Position numbers and translations under genes: made by a program. A stretch of DNA of 64,000 nt from Candidatus Pantoea gossypiicola (GTDB lineage: Bacteria; Pseudomonadota; Gammaproteobacteria; Enterobacterales; Enterobacteriaceae): NCBI RefSeq assembly GCF_008632075.1, contig NZ_VWVM01000013.1, forward strand, positions 80,175-144,174, written 5' to 3'. Under the pieces are notes generated by a model. It ran no database searches and was not told the origin of the DNA. It was given only the letters and a program-made list of their open reading frames with translations. Shown here piece by piece: positions 26,125 to 33,661 of the stretch. The stretch's first letter is position 1; every line of letters begins with the position of its first letter.

Positions 26125-26152
26125 ATACGAATGAGCGAAGAAAACGGATGCA
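26125..26152 (-). promoter_or_regulatory. ECF-type promoter of the fasciclin-sigma operon
   Basis: On the minus strand, GCATCC (26147-26152) and CGTATT (26125-26130) are separated by 16 bp. This fits the general form of ECF promoters (a CC-containing -35 and CGTA-type -10). It lies 54 bp upstream of the fasciclin start. The -35 block GCATCCGTTT recurs as an inverted copy on the plus strand near 26178-26187. Assignment to the adjacent sigma factor is inference. Confidence 0.5.
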
Positions 26153-26200
26153 AAAAATTTTAATGATTTTCTTCCGGCATCCGTTTACGGCATGAACAGA

Positions 26201-26602
26201 TTATTTTTGTTGTGCCGGAATGCGGGCAACCACCTTGATTTCAAAATCAAATCCAGCCAGCCAGGTGACCCCCACCGCGGTCCAGTTAGGGTAAGGCGGC
26301 TGCGGAAAAATGGACTGCTTCACCAGCATGATGGTTTCAAACTGGTTCTCCGGATCGGTGTGGAACGTGGTGACATCGATCAGGTCGTCAAAAGTGCAGC
26401 CTGCCGCAGCGAGTGTTGCCGCCAGATTTTCAAACGCCCGTTCAACCTGAGCAGCAAAATCGGGTTCGGGCGTGCCGTCAGCACGGCTGCCCACCTGACC
26501 GGAGACAAACAGCAGATCGCCTGATCGGATGGCAGCAGAATAACCATGCTGCTCGTAAAGGGCATGACGGTTAGCGGGGAAAACAGGTTCGCGCGTAATC
26601 AT
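26201..26602 (-). CDS. RidA (YjgF/YER057c/UK114) family protein
   Basis: This 133-aa protein has the RidA-like fold: YSAAIRSGDLLFVSGQVGSRADG, an acidic QVERAFENLAATLAAAG helix, and the C-terminal PNWTAVGVTWLAGFDFEIKVVARIP. The catalytic Arg of true RidA (usually in an R-x-x-V-x-V context) is not clearly present, so it may be a non-deaminase subgroup. ATG 26602 is preferred because AAAGGA precedes it and the conserved region starts there. It diverges from the TetR gene across three operators, so TetR probably represses it. Confidence 0.8.
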   Translation of the reverse strand: MITREPVFPANRHALYEQHGYSAAIRSGDLLFVSGQVGSRADGTPEPDFAAQVERAFENLAATLAAAGCTFDDLIDVTTFHTDPENQFETIMLVKQSIFPQPPYPNWTAVGVTWLAGFDFEIKVVARIPAQQK

Positions 26603-26665
26603 AGTGGTTCCTTTCATAGCGTCAGTCGGGAAAGCAGGATGCGGCGTACACAGGATTGATTTAAT

Positions 26666-26678
26666 ATACGCGGCGTAT
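26666..26678. promoter_or_regulatory. TetR operator 1 (ATACG-N3-CGTAT)
   Basis: The 13-mer ATACGCGGCGTAT is an ATACG/CGTAT inverted repeat around CGG. It is the exact reverse complement of operator 2 and lies 64 bp from the RidA start. Confidence 0.75.
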
Positions 26679-26694
26679 GTCACATTAATCACGC

Positions 26695-26707
26695 ATACGC
26701 CGCGTAT
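26695..26707. promoter_or_regulatory. TetR operator 2
   Basis: ATACGCCGCGTAT, flanked by C and G to give 15-bp symmetry (26694-26708). It is the middle of three copies, 29 bp from copy 1 and 23 bp from copy 3. Confidence 0.75.
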
Positions 26708-26717
26708 GTCAAACAAT

Positions 26718-26730
26718 ATACGATCCGTAT
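26718..26730. promoter_or_regulatory. TetR operator 3
   Basis: ATACGATCCGTAT keeps the ATACG/CGTAT arms with a different centre. It ends 15 bp before the TetR start codon, next to its ribosome binding site, a good position for autorepression. Confidence 0.7.
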
Positions 26731-26745
26731 GTGAAAGGAGAGCTT

Positions 26746-27339
26746 ATGGCCGCGAAACGTCGCGCGGAAACAATGGAAGAGAATCGTGCAAAGCTGATTG
26801 CAGCAGCGCGCAGCGCATTTGCTGAAAAAGGCTTTGCGGCGGCATCTATGGATGAACTGACGGCCAGCGTGGGCCTGACCCGTGGTGCGCTTTACCATAA
26901 CTTCGGCGATAAAAAGGGGCTGCTGGCGGCGGTGGTTGCGCAGGTAGATAGTGAGATGGCGCAGCGGGCTAAAGCAGCTGCATCCGGTGTGGAAGATGAG
27001 TGGGAGAGGCTGGTGGCAGAAGGCATCGCCTATATTCGGTTAGCCATGGAGGCTGAAGTGCAGCGTATTGTGCTGCGCGATGGCCCGGCATTTCTGGGTG
27101 ATCCCGCGCAGTGGCCCAGCCAGAACAGCTGTCTGGCTGCCACGCGCGAAACGATTGTGAAGCTGACCGAAAGCGGAACCATCAAGCCGGTAGACGCCGA
27201 TGCCGCCGCGCATCTGCTGAACAGCGCAGCGCTGAATGCCGCACTCTGGGTCGGCTCCAGTAGTGACCCGGAAAAGGCACTGCCAAAGATGATCGAGGTG
27301 TTCACCCAGCTGGCGGGTGGCCTGCGCCAGATCGATTGA
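26746..27339 (+). CDS. TetR/AcrR family repressor
   Basis: This 197-aa repressor has an N-terminal HTH AKLIAAARSAFAEKGFAAAS, MDELTASVGLTRGALYHNFG and DKKGLLAAVV, then a helical ligand domain. ATG 26746 sits behind AAAGGAG. The shared intergenic region carries three ATACG-N3-CGTAT operators, so it probably represses itself and the divergent RidA gene. The inducer is unknown. Confidence 0.87.
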   Translation: MAAKRRAETMEENRAKLIAAARSAFAEKGFAAASMDELTASVGLTRGALYHNFGDKKGLLAAVVAQVDSEMAQRAKAAASGVEDEWERLVAEGIAYIRLAMEAEVQRIVLRDGPAFLGDPAQWPSQNSCLAATRETIVKLTESGTIKPVDADAAAHLLNSAALNAALWVGSSSDPEKALPKMIEVFTQLAGGLRQID

Positions 27340-27348
27340 TCCTGAACA

Positions 27349-27382
27349 TGGCTTCAAACGATAGTCATCAGTGCTGAAGCCA
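27349..27382. terminator. Hairpin between converging TetR and ABC genes
   Basis: Arms TGGCTTCA (27349-27356) and TGAAGCCA (27375-27382) lie in the 64-bp gap between converging genes. The loop is long (18 nt) and there is no clear T-run, so this is only a possible bidirectional terminator. Confidence 0.4.
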
Positions 27383-27403
27383 GCTTGCATTATCCCGGTT
27401 ACT

Positions 27404-28183
27404 TTAGCCTGCATTGCGCTCAAAGTGGCTGTTCACAAAGGCACGACAGCGTGGCGAGATCGGATCGAGGAACACCTGTTCCGGTGAACCCGACTCCTCA
27501 ATCATACCCTGATGCAGAAACACCGCTTTGTTCGACACGTCACGCGCAAAGCCCATTTCATGGGTCACGATAATCATGGTGCGCCCTTCTTCTGCCAGAC
27601 TGCGGATCACCCGCAGCACTTCACCCACCAGCTCCGGATCCAGCGCAGAGGTCGGTTCATCAAACAGGATCGCTTTCGGCTGCTGCGCCAGCGCCCGGGC
27701 AATCGCCACGCGCTGCTGCTGTCCGCCTGACAGCTGCGACGGCCAGGCGTCGCGTTTTGCGTAAAGCCCCACTTTATGCAGCAGCGCTTCGGCTTCTTCA
27801 ATTGCCTCTTTATGGCTGCGCTTCTGTACATGAACCGGCGCTTCAATGATGTTCTGCATCACCGTTTTATGCGGCCACAGATTAAAGCTCTGAAACACAA
27901 AACCAAGCTGCATCCGCATCACCTTGATACGGCGGCGCTGCTCGCGGCTCAGCTTTTCGTCAGCGTTATCCAGCGTGACGTTTACCTCGCCGACCGCAAT
28001 TTCGCCCGCCTGCGGCACTTCAAGAAACGGAATACAGCGTAACAGCGTACTTTTTCCTGAGCCGCTGGCACCAATCAGCGAAATCACATCACCATCCTGC
28101 GCGGTCAGGCTGATGTCGTGCAGCACTTCGTGTCCCGCATAACTCTTTCTGAGATGGCTCAGCATGATAGTAGGCGCGGTCAT
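27404..28183 (-). CDS. Polar amino acid ABC transporter ATP-binding protein (HisP/GlnQ type)
   Basis: This is a 259-aa cytoplasmic ATPase: Walker A GASGSGKST (about residues 37-45), Q-loop GFVFQSFNLWPHKTV, signature LSGGQQQRVAIARALA, Walker B AILFDEPTSALDPELV and switch His in VTHEMGFARDVS. The PHKTVMQNI segment and the QVFLDP ending are standard for the PAAT subfamily. Its ATG overlaps the stop of the upstream permease gene by 4 bp. It is the last gene of a five-gene operon with two permeases, a binding protein and an M20 amidohydrolase. Confidence 0.93.
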   Translation of the reverse strand: MTAPTIMLSHLRKSYAGHEVLHDISLTAQDGDVISLIGASGSGKSTLLRCIPFLEVPQAGEIAVGEVNVTLDNADEKLSREQRRRIKVMRMQLGFVFQSFNLWPHKTVMQNIIEAPVHVQKRSHKEAIEEAEALLHKVGLYAKRDAWPSQLSGGQQQRVAIARALAQQPKAILFDEPTSALDPELVGEVLRVIRSLAEEGRTMIIVTHEMGFARDVSNKAVFLHQGMIEESGSPEQVFLDPISPRCRAFVNSHFERNAG

Positions 28184-28866
28184 GATCGTGCTCCGAAATA
28201 GTAAGGTGATAAACGCCGTTCCAGCATTGATACACCTTTGCTGACCAGCATGGTCAGTATCAGGTAAATCACCGCCGCGCTCAGAAATACCTCCAGCGCC
28301 CGGAACGTGGAGGAAACAATTGAGTCGGCAATGCCAGTCATCTCCATCAGGCTGATGGTGCTGACCAGCGACGTCGCTTTAATCATTGAGATGATTTCAT
28401 TGCTGTAGGCCGGCAGCGCCTGACGAATCGCAATCGGTAAAGTGATGCGGGTAAAGATCTTGTACGACGACATGCCCGAGACTTTAGCGGCCTCCAGCGA
28501 CTGCTGACTGACGGCGCGCAGCCCGCCGCGCAGGATTTCTGAGGTGTAAGCCGCATCGTTGAGGATCAACGCCAGTAAGCCGCACCAGTAAGGATCGCGC
28601 AGCAGCGGCCAGAAAAGGCTGTCGCGCACTGCCGGTAAACTGCCGAGGCCGTAATAGACCATAAAAATCTGGATCAGCAATGGCGTACCGCGAAACAGCC
28701 AGACGTAGAAACGGCAGAACAGGCTGCCGACGCGCGACATACGCAGCAGATTAAGCAGCAACGCCAGCACGCCGCCTCCCAGCAGCGAGAGCAGCGCCAG
28801 ATTGATCGTCAGCGGCAATCCTTTCAGCAGCGCCAGCAGCGTCTGCTGTAAAAACATCATATCCAC
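28180..28866 (-). CDS. Polar amino acid ABC transporter permease (HisM type)
   Basis: This is a 228-aa inner-membrane permease with about five helices. The PAAT start motif FRGTPLLIQIFMVYYGL is at about residues 58-75, and the EAA loop for ATPase contact is LEAAKVSGMSSYKIFTRITLPIAIRQALPAYSNE. It pairs with the next permease as a heterodimer. It starts 9 bp after the upstream permease stop codon and overlaps the ATPase gene. Confidence 0.92.
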   Translation of the reverse strand: MDMMFLQQTLLALLKGLPLTINLALLSLLGGGVLALLLNLLRMSRVGSLFCRFYVWLFRGTPLLIQIFMVYYGLGSLPAVRDSLFWPLLRDPYWCGLLALILNDAAYTSEILRGGLRAVSQQSLEAAKVSGMSSYKIFTRITLPIAIRQALPAYSNEIISMIKATSLVSTISLMEMTGIADSIVSSTFRALEVFLSAAVIYLILTMLVSKGVSMLERRLSPYYFGARS

Positions 28867-28875
28867 GTGGACTCC

Positions 28876-29601
28876 TTAGCCTTTTACGCGCTGTTGACCG
28901 CGCATCGCAAACTTTTCCACGTAGCGGAAAACCATATCGGAACAGGTGGTGATAATCAGGTAGATCACCGCACCCACGCTGTAGAAGAAAAAGGACATCT
29001 GAGTGGAGTTGGCTGCGGTCGAGACCTGATTCATGGTTTCTACCAGCCCGGTGACCGAGACCAGCGCCGACTCTTTGATCACCGATTGCCACTGGTTGCC
29101 CATACCCGGCAGCGCGGTGCGTAACGCCTGTGGCACGATAATGCGGCGAAACATCATCAGCCGTCCCATGCCGGTGACAGTCGCCGCTTCCAGCGTACCG
29201 CCCGGAATAGCGTAGAACGCACCGCGAAATACGCCGCTCTGATAGGCACCGGAGATCAGGCCAATGGCGATCGCGCCCGCCACAAAACCGTTCACATCGA
29301 ACGGCCCCTGGAAGCCCAGCGCGGTACCCACTGTGGAGACCACCTGACGTCCACCGAAGTAGAAGAGGTAGATCACCAGCAGTTCCGGCACACCGCGAAA
29401 CAGCGTGATGTAACCTGCCGCCAGCCGCTGTTGCCAGCGCGAACCGGCAATCTGCATCCAGCAGAGCACGCTGCCCAACAGGGCACCCAGCAGCCAGGCG
29501 CAGAGCGACACGCTGACCGTGACGGCGGCGGCGTTAAGCAGCACGCCTCCCCAGCCCTCATCCCCGAAGCCCAGTATCTGCCAGTCAATATTCATCAGCA
29601 T
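28876..29601 (-). CDS. Polar amino acid ABC transporter permease (HisQ type)
   Basis: This 241-aa inner-membrane permease has FRGVPELLVIYLFYFGG and the EAA loop GTLEAATVTGMGRLMMFRRIIVPQALRTALPGMGNQW. Length and the extra N-terminal segment fit the HisQ-like partner. It follows the binding-protein gene by 6 bp. Substrate specificity comes from the binding protein. Confidence 0.92.
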   Translation of the reverse strand: MLMNIDWQILGFGDEGWGGVLLNAAAVTVSVSLCAWLLGALLGSVLCWMQIAGSRWQQRLAAGYITLFRGVPELLVIYLFYFGGRQVVSTVGTALGFQGPFDVNGFVAGAIAIGLISGAYQSGVFRGAFYAIPGGTLEAATVTGMGRLMMFRRIIVPQALRTALPGMGNQWQSVIKESALVSVTGLVETMNQVSTAANSTQMSFFFYSVGAVIYLIITTCSDMVFRYVEKFAMRGQQRVKG

Positions 29602-29607
29602 CAGCAG

Positions 29608-30456
29608 TTACGCTTTTGGCGCGACATCTTCGCCAAACCATTTCATCGACAGTTTGCTCAGCGTGCCGTCTTTGATCATCGACTCCAGCGCCTGATTCAG
29701 CACCTGCTGCAGCTCGCTGTTGCCTTTACGCAGACCAATCGCCGAGCCTGCACCCAGCACACCACCCGAGAAGCCATAACCGCTGCTGCTAATCGCATCG
29801 CTGTGTTTTTTCACAAAGGCGTTGAGGTTGGTACGTGAAGCCATGACGGCATCCACGCGGCCATTCATCAGGTCAGCGAAGGTTTCAGGACCCGCCTGAT
29901 AGGTGCGGATAGTGGCAACATCGCCCAGGTATTTCTGCAGGAAGTCCGCCTGAATAGTGGCGACCTGCACCGCAATAGTTTTGCCTTTGAACGTGGTTTT
30001 CAGGTCGTCGATTGCTTTTTTCATGCCGGCGTCGTCATCCGCCGTCACCACCGTGCCGCTGCCTGGCAGCGTAGCCAGCGGGCTTTTTTTCGCGGTCACA
30101 AAGCTGGAGACGCTGACAGTGTACTGATGAGTAAAATCGATTGCTTCAGCGCGCTTTGGCGTCACCGTCACCGCGTCTATCACCGCATCATATTTACCGT
30201 CGATCAGGCCCGGGATCATGCCTGACCATTTCTGGGCGATGATTTCATATTTAAAACCTGCACGCTTCGCCAGCTCCGCCACCATATCCGGCTCGTAGCC
30301 GACGATTTTTCCGCTCGGGGTCGTCTGGTTAAACGGAGGATAAGCCGCTTCGGTAGCAAACTTCAGGGTGCCGAAATCTTTCGCCTGACTGAAGGCGGAA
30401 GTGGCAAGCAGCACCACGGTCAGAGACGCCTTCAGGAGACGGTTACGCATCATCAT
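29608..30456 (-). CDS. Periplasmic amino acid-binding protein of the ABC transporter
   Basis: This 282-aa exported solute-binding protein (SBP_bac_3 family) has the signal peptide RLLKASLTVVLLATSAFSQA, ligand-lobe start LKFATEAAYPPFNQTTPSGKIVGYEPDMVAELAKR, the middle motif YDAVIDAVTVTPKRAEAIDFT and the end SMKWFGEDV. These resemble the lysine/arginine/ornithine/histidine and opine-binding group, so a polar or basic amino acid, or a conjugate of one, is likely. The neighbouring M20 hydrolase hints that the ligand is an N-acylated amino acid. Confidence 0.9.
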   Translation of the reverse strand: MMMRNRLLKASLTVVLLATSAFSQAKDFGTLKFATEAAYPPFNQTTPSGKIVGYEPDMVAELAKRAGFKYEIIAQKWSGMIPGLIDGKYDAVIDAVTVTPKRAEAIDFTHQYTVSVSSFVTAKKSPLATLPGSGTVVTADDDAGMKKAIDDLKTTFKGKTIAVQVATIQADFLQKYLGDVATIRTYQAGPETFADLMNGRVDAVMASRTNLNAFVKKHSDAISSSGYGFSGGVLGAGSAIGLRKGNSELQQVLNQALESMIKDGTLSKLSMKWFGEDVAPKA

Positions 30457-30477
30457 AGAAACCTCATGTCTTTATTA

Positions 30478-31665
30478 TTAAGAGAGTAAATCAATCGCAA
30501 GACGGGTCAGCGCCTGCGTCCCGGCGGCAATGCTGCGTTCGTCCGGCTGATAGTCGGAGTTATGCAGATGATCGTCACGGCCCGGCGTAGCGGATCCAAT
30601 ATGAATCTGACAACCCGGTACCCGTTCCGTAAACAGTGAAAAATCTTCGGCACCAAAGCTGGCGCTAGGCTGCGCGATGATGGCCTTCTCAAACTGATGC
30701 GAAAGAATCTGCTCCAGTGAATCGATGAGGCGGTCGTCGTTCATTAAGGGTGGAACGCCACGCTGGAAGTTAACTTCTATGCGGACGTTTTGCGCCAGCG
30801 CCACCCCTTCGCACATCCGTTTAAATGACGCTTCCATCGCAGCCCGCACCTCCGGCGATTTAGTGCGGATGGTGCCCTGAAACAGACAGCAGTCAGGAAT
30901 GATGTTGTGGGTGGTGCCGCCCTGAATGTGCCCGATGGTTAACACGGCGGAGTGAGCAGGATCGCGTTCACGCGAGATGATGGTCTGGAGCTGGCTGATG
31001 AGATGCACGGTGGCGATAATCGGATCGGTGCCCATATGCGGACGGGCCGCGTGGGTCGATATGCCGTGCACCGTCACGTCGAATTCGTCGCTGGAGGCGG
31101 TACTGGCTCCACGCGTCAGGGCAACGTCACCCGCAGCCAGTTCAGGTTTGTTATGCAGGGTTACTGCCCAGTCAATGCCGTCGGCCACCCCGTCTGCGAT
31201 CATCGCCTCAGCACCGCTTTCTGGCGTCTCTTCCGCAGGCTGGAAGATCAGCCGGACGCGGCCTTTTAGCTGCTGACGATAGTGCGGCAGGATTGTGGCC
31301 ACACCCAGCATCGTCGCCGTGTGAATGTCGTGACCACAGGCGTGCATTTTGCCGGGATAGCGGCTGGCAAAGGGTAAACCCGTCTGTTCATGTATGGGCA
31401 GCGCGTCCATATCAGCACGCAATAGCAATGTCTTACCCGGCTCCGCGCCGTCGATATCCACCACGACACCGCTGCGACCAACGCCGGTCCGGGGATGCAA
31501 TCCCAGCGCCTGCAGATACTCTGTGACCAGGCTGGCGGTACGCAATGTATCAAAGCCTAATTCCGGATGCGCATGGATATCACGCCGAATCGCCACCAAT
31601 TGCGTTTCAATCTCTTTAACTCTGGCTTTTATTTCCCCGGCCAGTCGTGCTTTTTCCTGATTCAT
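30478..31665 (-). CDS. M20 family amidohydrolase (IAA-amino-acid hydrolase/hippuricase type)
   Basis: This is a 395-aa metal-dependent deacylase. Metal ligands include HACGHDIHTATMLGVA (about residue 100), PAEETPESGAEAMI, LHNKPEL and SFGAEDFSLFTERVPG near the end; the dimerisation lid spans about residues 180-290 (FDVTVHGISTHAARPHMGTDPI). M20D enzymes release amino acids from N-acyl or auxin conjugates. ATG 31665 gives the usual family length; an in-frame ATG at 31722 would add 19 atypical residues. It is the first gene of the transporter operon, 21 bp before the binding-protein gene. Confidence 0.87.
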   Translation of the reverse strand: MNQEKARLAGEIKARVKEIETQLVAIRRDIHAHPELGFDTLRTASLVTEYLQALGLHPRTGVGRSGVVVDIDGAEPGKTLLLRADMDALPIHEQTGLPFASRYPGKMHACGHDIHTATMLGVATILPHYRQQLKGRVRLIFQPAEETPESGAEAMIADGVADGIDWAVTLHNKPELAAGDVALTRGASTASSDEFDVTVHGISTHAARPHMGTDPIIATVHLISQLQTIISRERDPAHSAVLTIGHIQGGTTHNIIPDCCLFQGTIRTKSPEVRAAMEASFKRMCEGVALAQNVRIEVNFQRGVPPLMNDDRLIDSLEQILSHQFEKAIIAQPSASFGAEDFSLFTERVPGCQIHIGSATPGRDDHLHNSDYQPDERSIAAGTQALTRLAIDLLS

Positions 31666-31938
31666 CGCAGCCCCGGCAATATGAGGACGGCAGTCTGGTG
31701 CCGGCCCTCTTTTAAATCTCATCCTGACGTTGGATGATGTTGACCGTTTATTTATTCACAGCACGTGACAGAAAGCAACGCGTTATAACATACGAGGAAC
31801 TATGAAAAATCAGTAGCTTATGTTTATTTATTGGAAAGCCGTATGAGATAGCAGCGGATCAGCAATAATATTAATAATCCGCCGCGCGACATTACTTTCC
31901 CTACTTTCAGGCGGTGTTATTCAGCGTATATCCGGAGG

Positions 31939-32805
31939 TTAAATAAAGAAGTCTGCCAGTATTTCCGCTAATTTCTCTGGTTGTTCATCAGGAATAAAAT
32001 GACCGCAGTTGAGAATAGTTTCACTGTTTACCTGCTGCGCCACAGCGCGTAACGGCGTAGCCATATCGGGTATCGATCCCTGGTCAGCACTCACCGCCAG
32101 CAGCGGCATTGCCAGCTTACCGCTTAACGCACGCTGACGGTTCTGCTCTGCCGACTGCGAGAAGGCGCGGTAAAAAGCCAGTCCCGCGCGTAAAGCGCCG
32201 GGCTGCTGAAAAATGCGCAGATATTCACGACGGGCTATCGCATCAATACGATGAGGATTCGCTGCTTTGCGGTTAAAAAACCAGTCAAGGTAGATCGCCT
32301 CCCTGCCGGTAATGAGTGCTTCCGGCAGATCATCCACACAGTGAAAACCGAAATGCCAGGTTTTCCAGGCGCTATCACCGACCATCGGCAGCAGGTCAGG
32401 CAGGGTCACACCGGGAATGCCGCCATCCAGCAGCGCGAGACGGCTGACCTTATCGGGATGGGCTGCTGCCAGTGACCAGGCGATCCATGCTCCGATATCA
32501 TGTCCGGCCAGATTAAAGCGTTCGATTCCCAGCTGATTTAGCAGCGTCACAATGCATGTCGCTACACTGTCGGTGTCATAGCCACTGACCGGGAAATCTG
32601 AATCACCCTGCCCCGGCAAGTCGGGTGCAATGACATGAAAACGACTGGCCAGCCGGGGAATCACCTCCCGCCAGGCGTAACTGCTCTGCGGAAAACCAGC
32701 GAGCAACACCACCGTTTCTGCGTGTTCGCTGCCAGCGCTAAGGTAGTGCAGGCGCTGTGTGCCCACGTTGATAAAATGATGCTGATAAGCGGGTTGAGAA
32801 TTCAT
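31939..32805 (-). CDS. Alpha/beta hydrolase (epoxide hydrolase/dehalogenase-like)
   Basis: This 288-aa hydrolase has an Asp nucleophile elbow, LAGHDIGAWIA (about residue 105), instead of Ser, as in epoxide hydrolases and haloalkane dehalogenases. The HG-like oxyanion segment LLAGFPQSSYAW and DLPGQGDSD support this. The late NCGHFIPDEQPEKLA carries the catalytic His. ATG 32805 is behind GGAGG. A TetR gene lies just upstream in the same direction, so the two probably form one repressible unit, perhaps for detoxification. Confidence 0.83.
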   Translation of the reverse strand: MNSQPAYQHHFINVGTQRLHYLSAGSEHAETVVLLAGFPQSSYAWREVIPRLASRFHVIAPDLPGQGDSDFPVSGYDTDSVATCIVTLLNQLGIERFNLAGHDIGAWIAWSLAAAHPDKVSRLALLDGGIPGVTLPDLLPMVGDSAWKTWHFGFHCVDDLPEALITGREAIYLDWFFNRKAANPHRIDAIARREYLRIFQQPGALRAGLAFYRAFSQSAEQNRQRALSGKLAMPLLAVSADQGSIPDMATPLRAVAQQVNSETILNCGHFIPDEQPEKLAEILADFFI

Positions 32806-32856
32806 AAAGCCTCCGGATAATAAGGAAACGATCACTTCCTTAATGGATAAAAAAAT

Positions 32857-33459
32857 TCAGTCGAGTAACTTCAGTGCCAGAGGGATGATGCTGCTATCGG
32901 GCCGGGTAGCCGCAACTTTACCGGCGACGCGCATCCCCAGCACGATACAGAGCATCAGCGAAGCGGTGGCTTCACAGTCAAGTGCAGGATTAACCGAACC
33001 ATCCTGCTGACCCAGCCTGATAATCTGCTGTAAGTTCTGCTGATTGCGTATCAGCGCCGCGCTGACCGCGCTAGCCAGCTCCTCATCCAGGGTCTGCAAC
33101 TCCACGGCGCTTACCGCGACCAGACAACCGCGCTCGCCTTCCACATCACACACTGAATCCACGTAAAAATGCAGCAGCGCCGCCAGTTGATCACGCCCAT
33201 TTTCACATTGCGCCAGCCGCGCAGCTAAGCTGCCGTTACGCTGTGAGAGATAGCGGGCAAAGACCGAAGCAAACAGCGTTTGTTTGTCGGTGAAGGCTTT
33301 ATAAATGCTGCCGGTGGTCAGCTGCATAGCCTGGCCCAAATCGCCGATTGAGGTGGCGTGATAGCCTCTCTGCCGGAAAACCAGCATTGCGCTGTCGAGT
33401 GCCGCATCGGTGTCAAACGCCCGTGGTCGTCCCCGATCTTTATTAGGGTTATCATGCAT
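32857..33459 (-). CDS. TetR/AcrR family regulator
   Basis: This is an approximately 200-aa repressor: DNA-binding start RGRPRAFDTDAALDSAML, VFRQRGYHATSIGDLGQAMQ and LTTGSIYKAFTDKQTLFASV, with a C-terminal helical ligand domain. The start is uncertain: ATG 33459 or 33471. The open frame continues upstream but that part looks non-coding. It precedes the alpha/beta hydrolase gene by 51 bp on the same strand. Confidence 0.82.
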   Translation of the reverse strand: MHDNPNKDRGRPRAFDTDAALDSAMLVFRQRGYHATSIGDLGQAMQLTTGSIYKAFTDKQTLFASVFARYLSQRNGSLAARLAQCENGRDQLAALLHFYVDSVCDVEGERGCLVAVSAVELQTLDEELASAVSAALIRNQQNLQQIIRLGQQDGSVNPALDCEATASLMLCIVLGMRVAGKVAATRPDSSIIPLALKLLD

Positions 33460-33661
33460 CGATAGCACCATTAGGAAATGATTGTTCCCTTTAAGATAGA
33501 CTGATTTAGCAGCTATAAAAAGCATTTCTATGCTGGCAGAAAAACAGCAGTGCCAATCTTTCATCTTCCCGCCCCTTCCCCACACCCTCTGACCTGACGC
33601 AAGGCACTGACAGGTAAGCCTCATCTATACTGCAGCTTATCTTTGCTGAAGGAGCCCGAAC

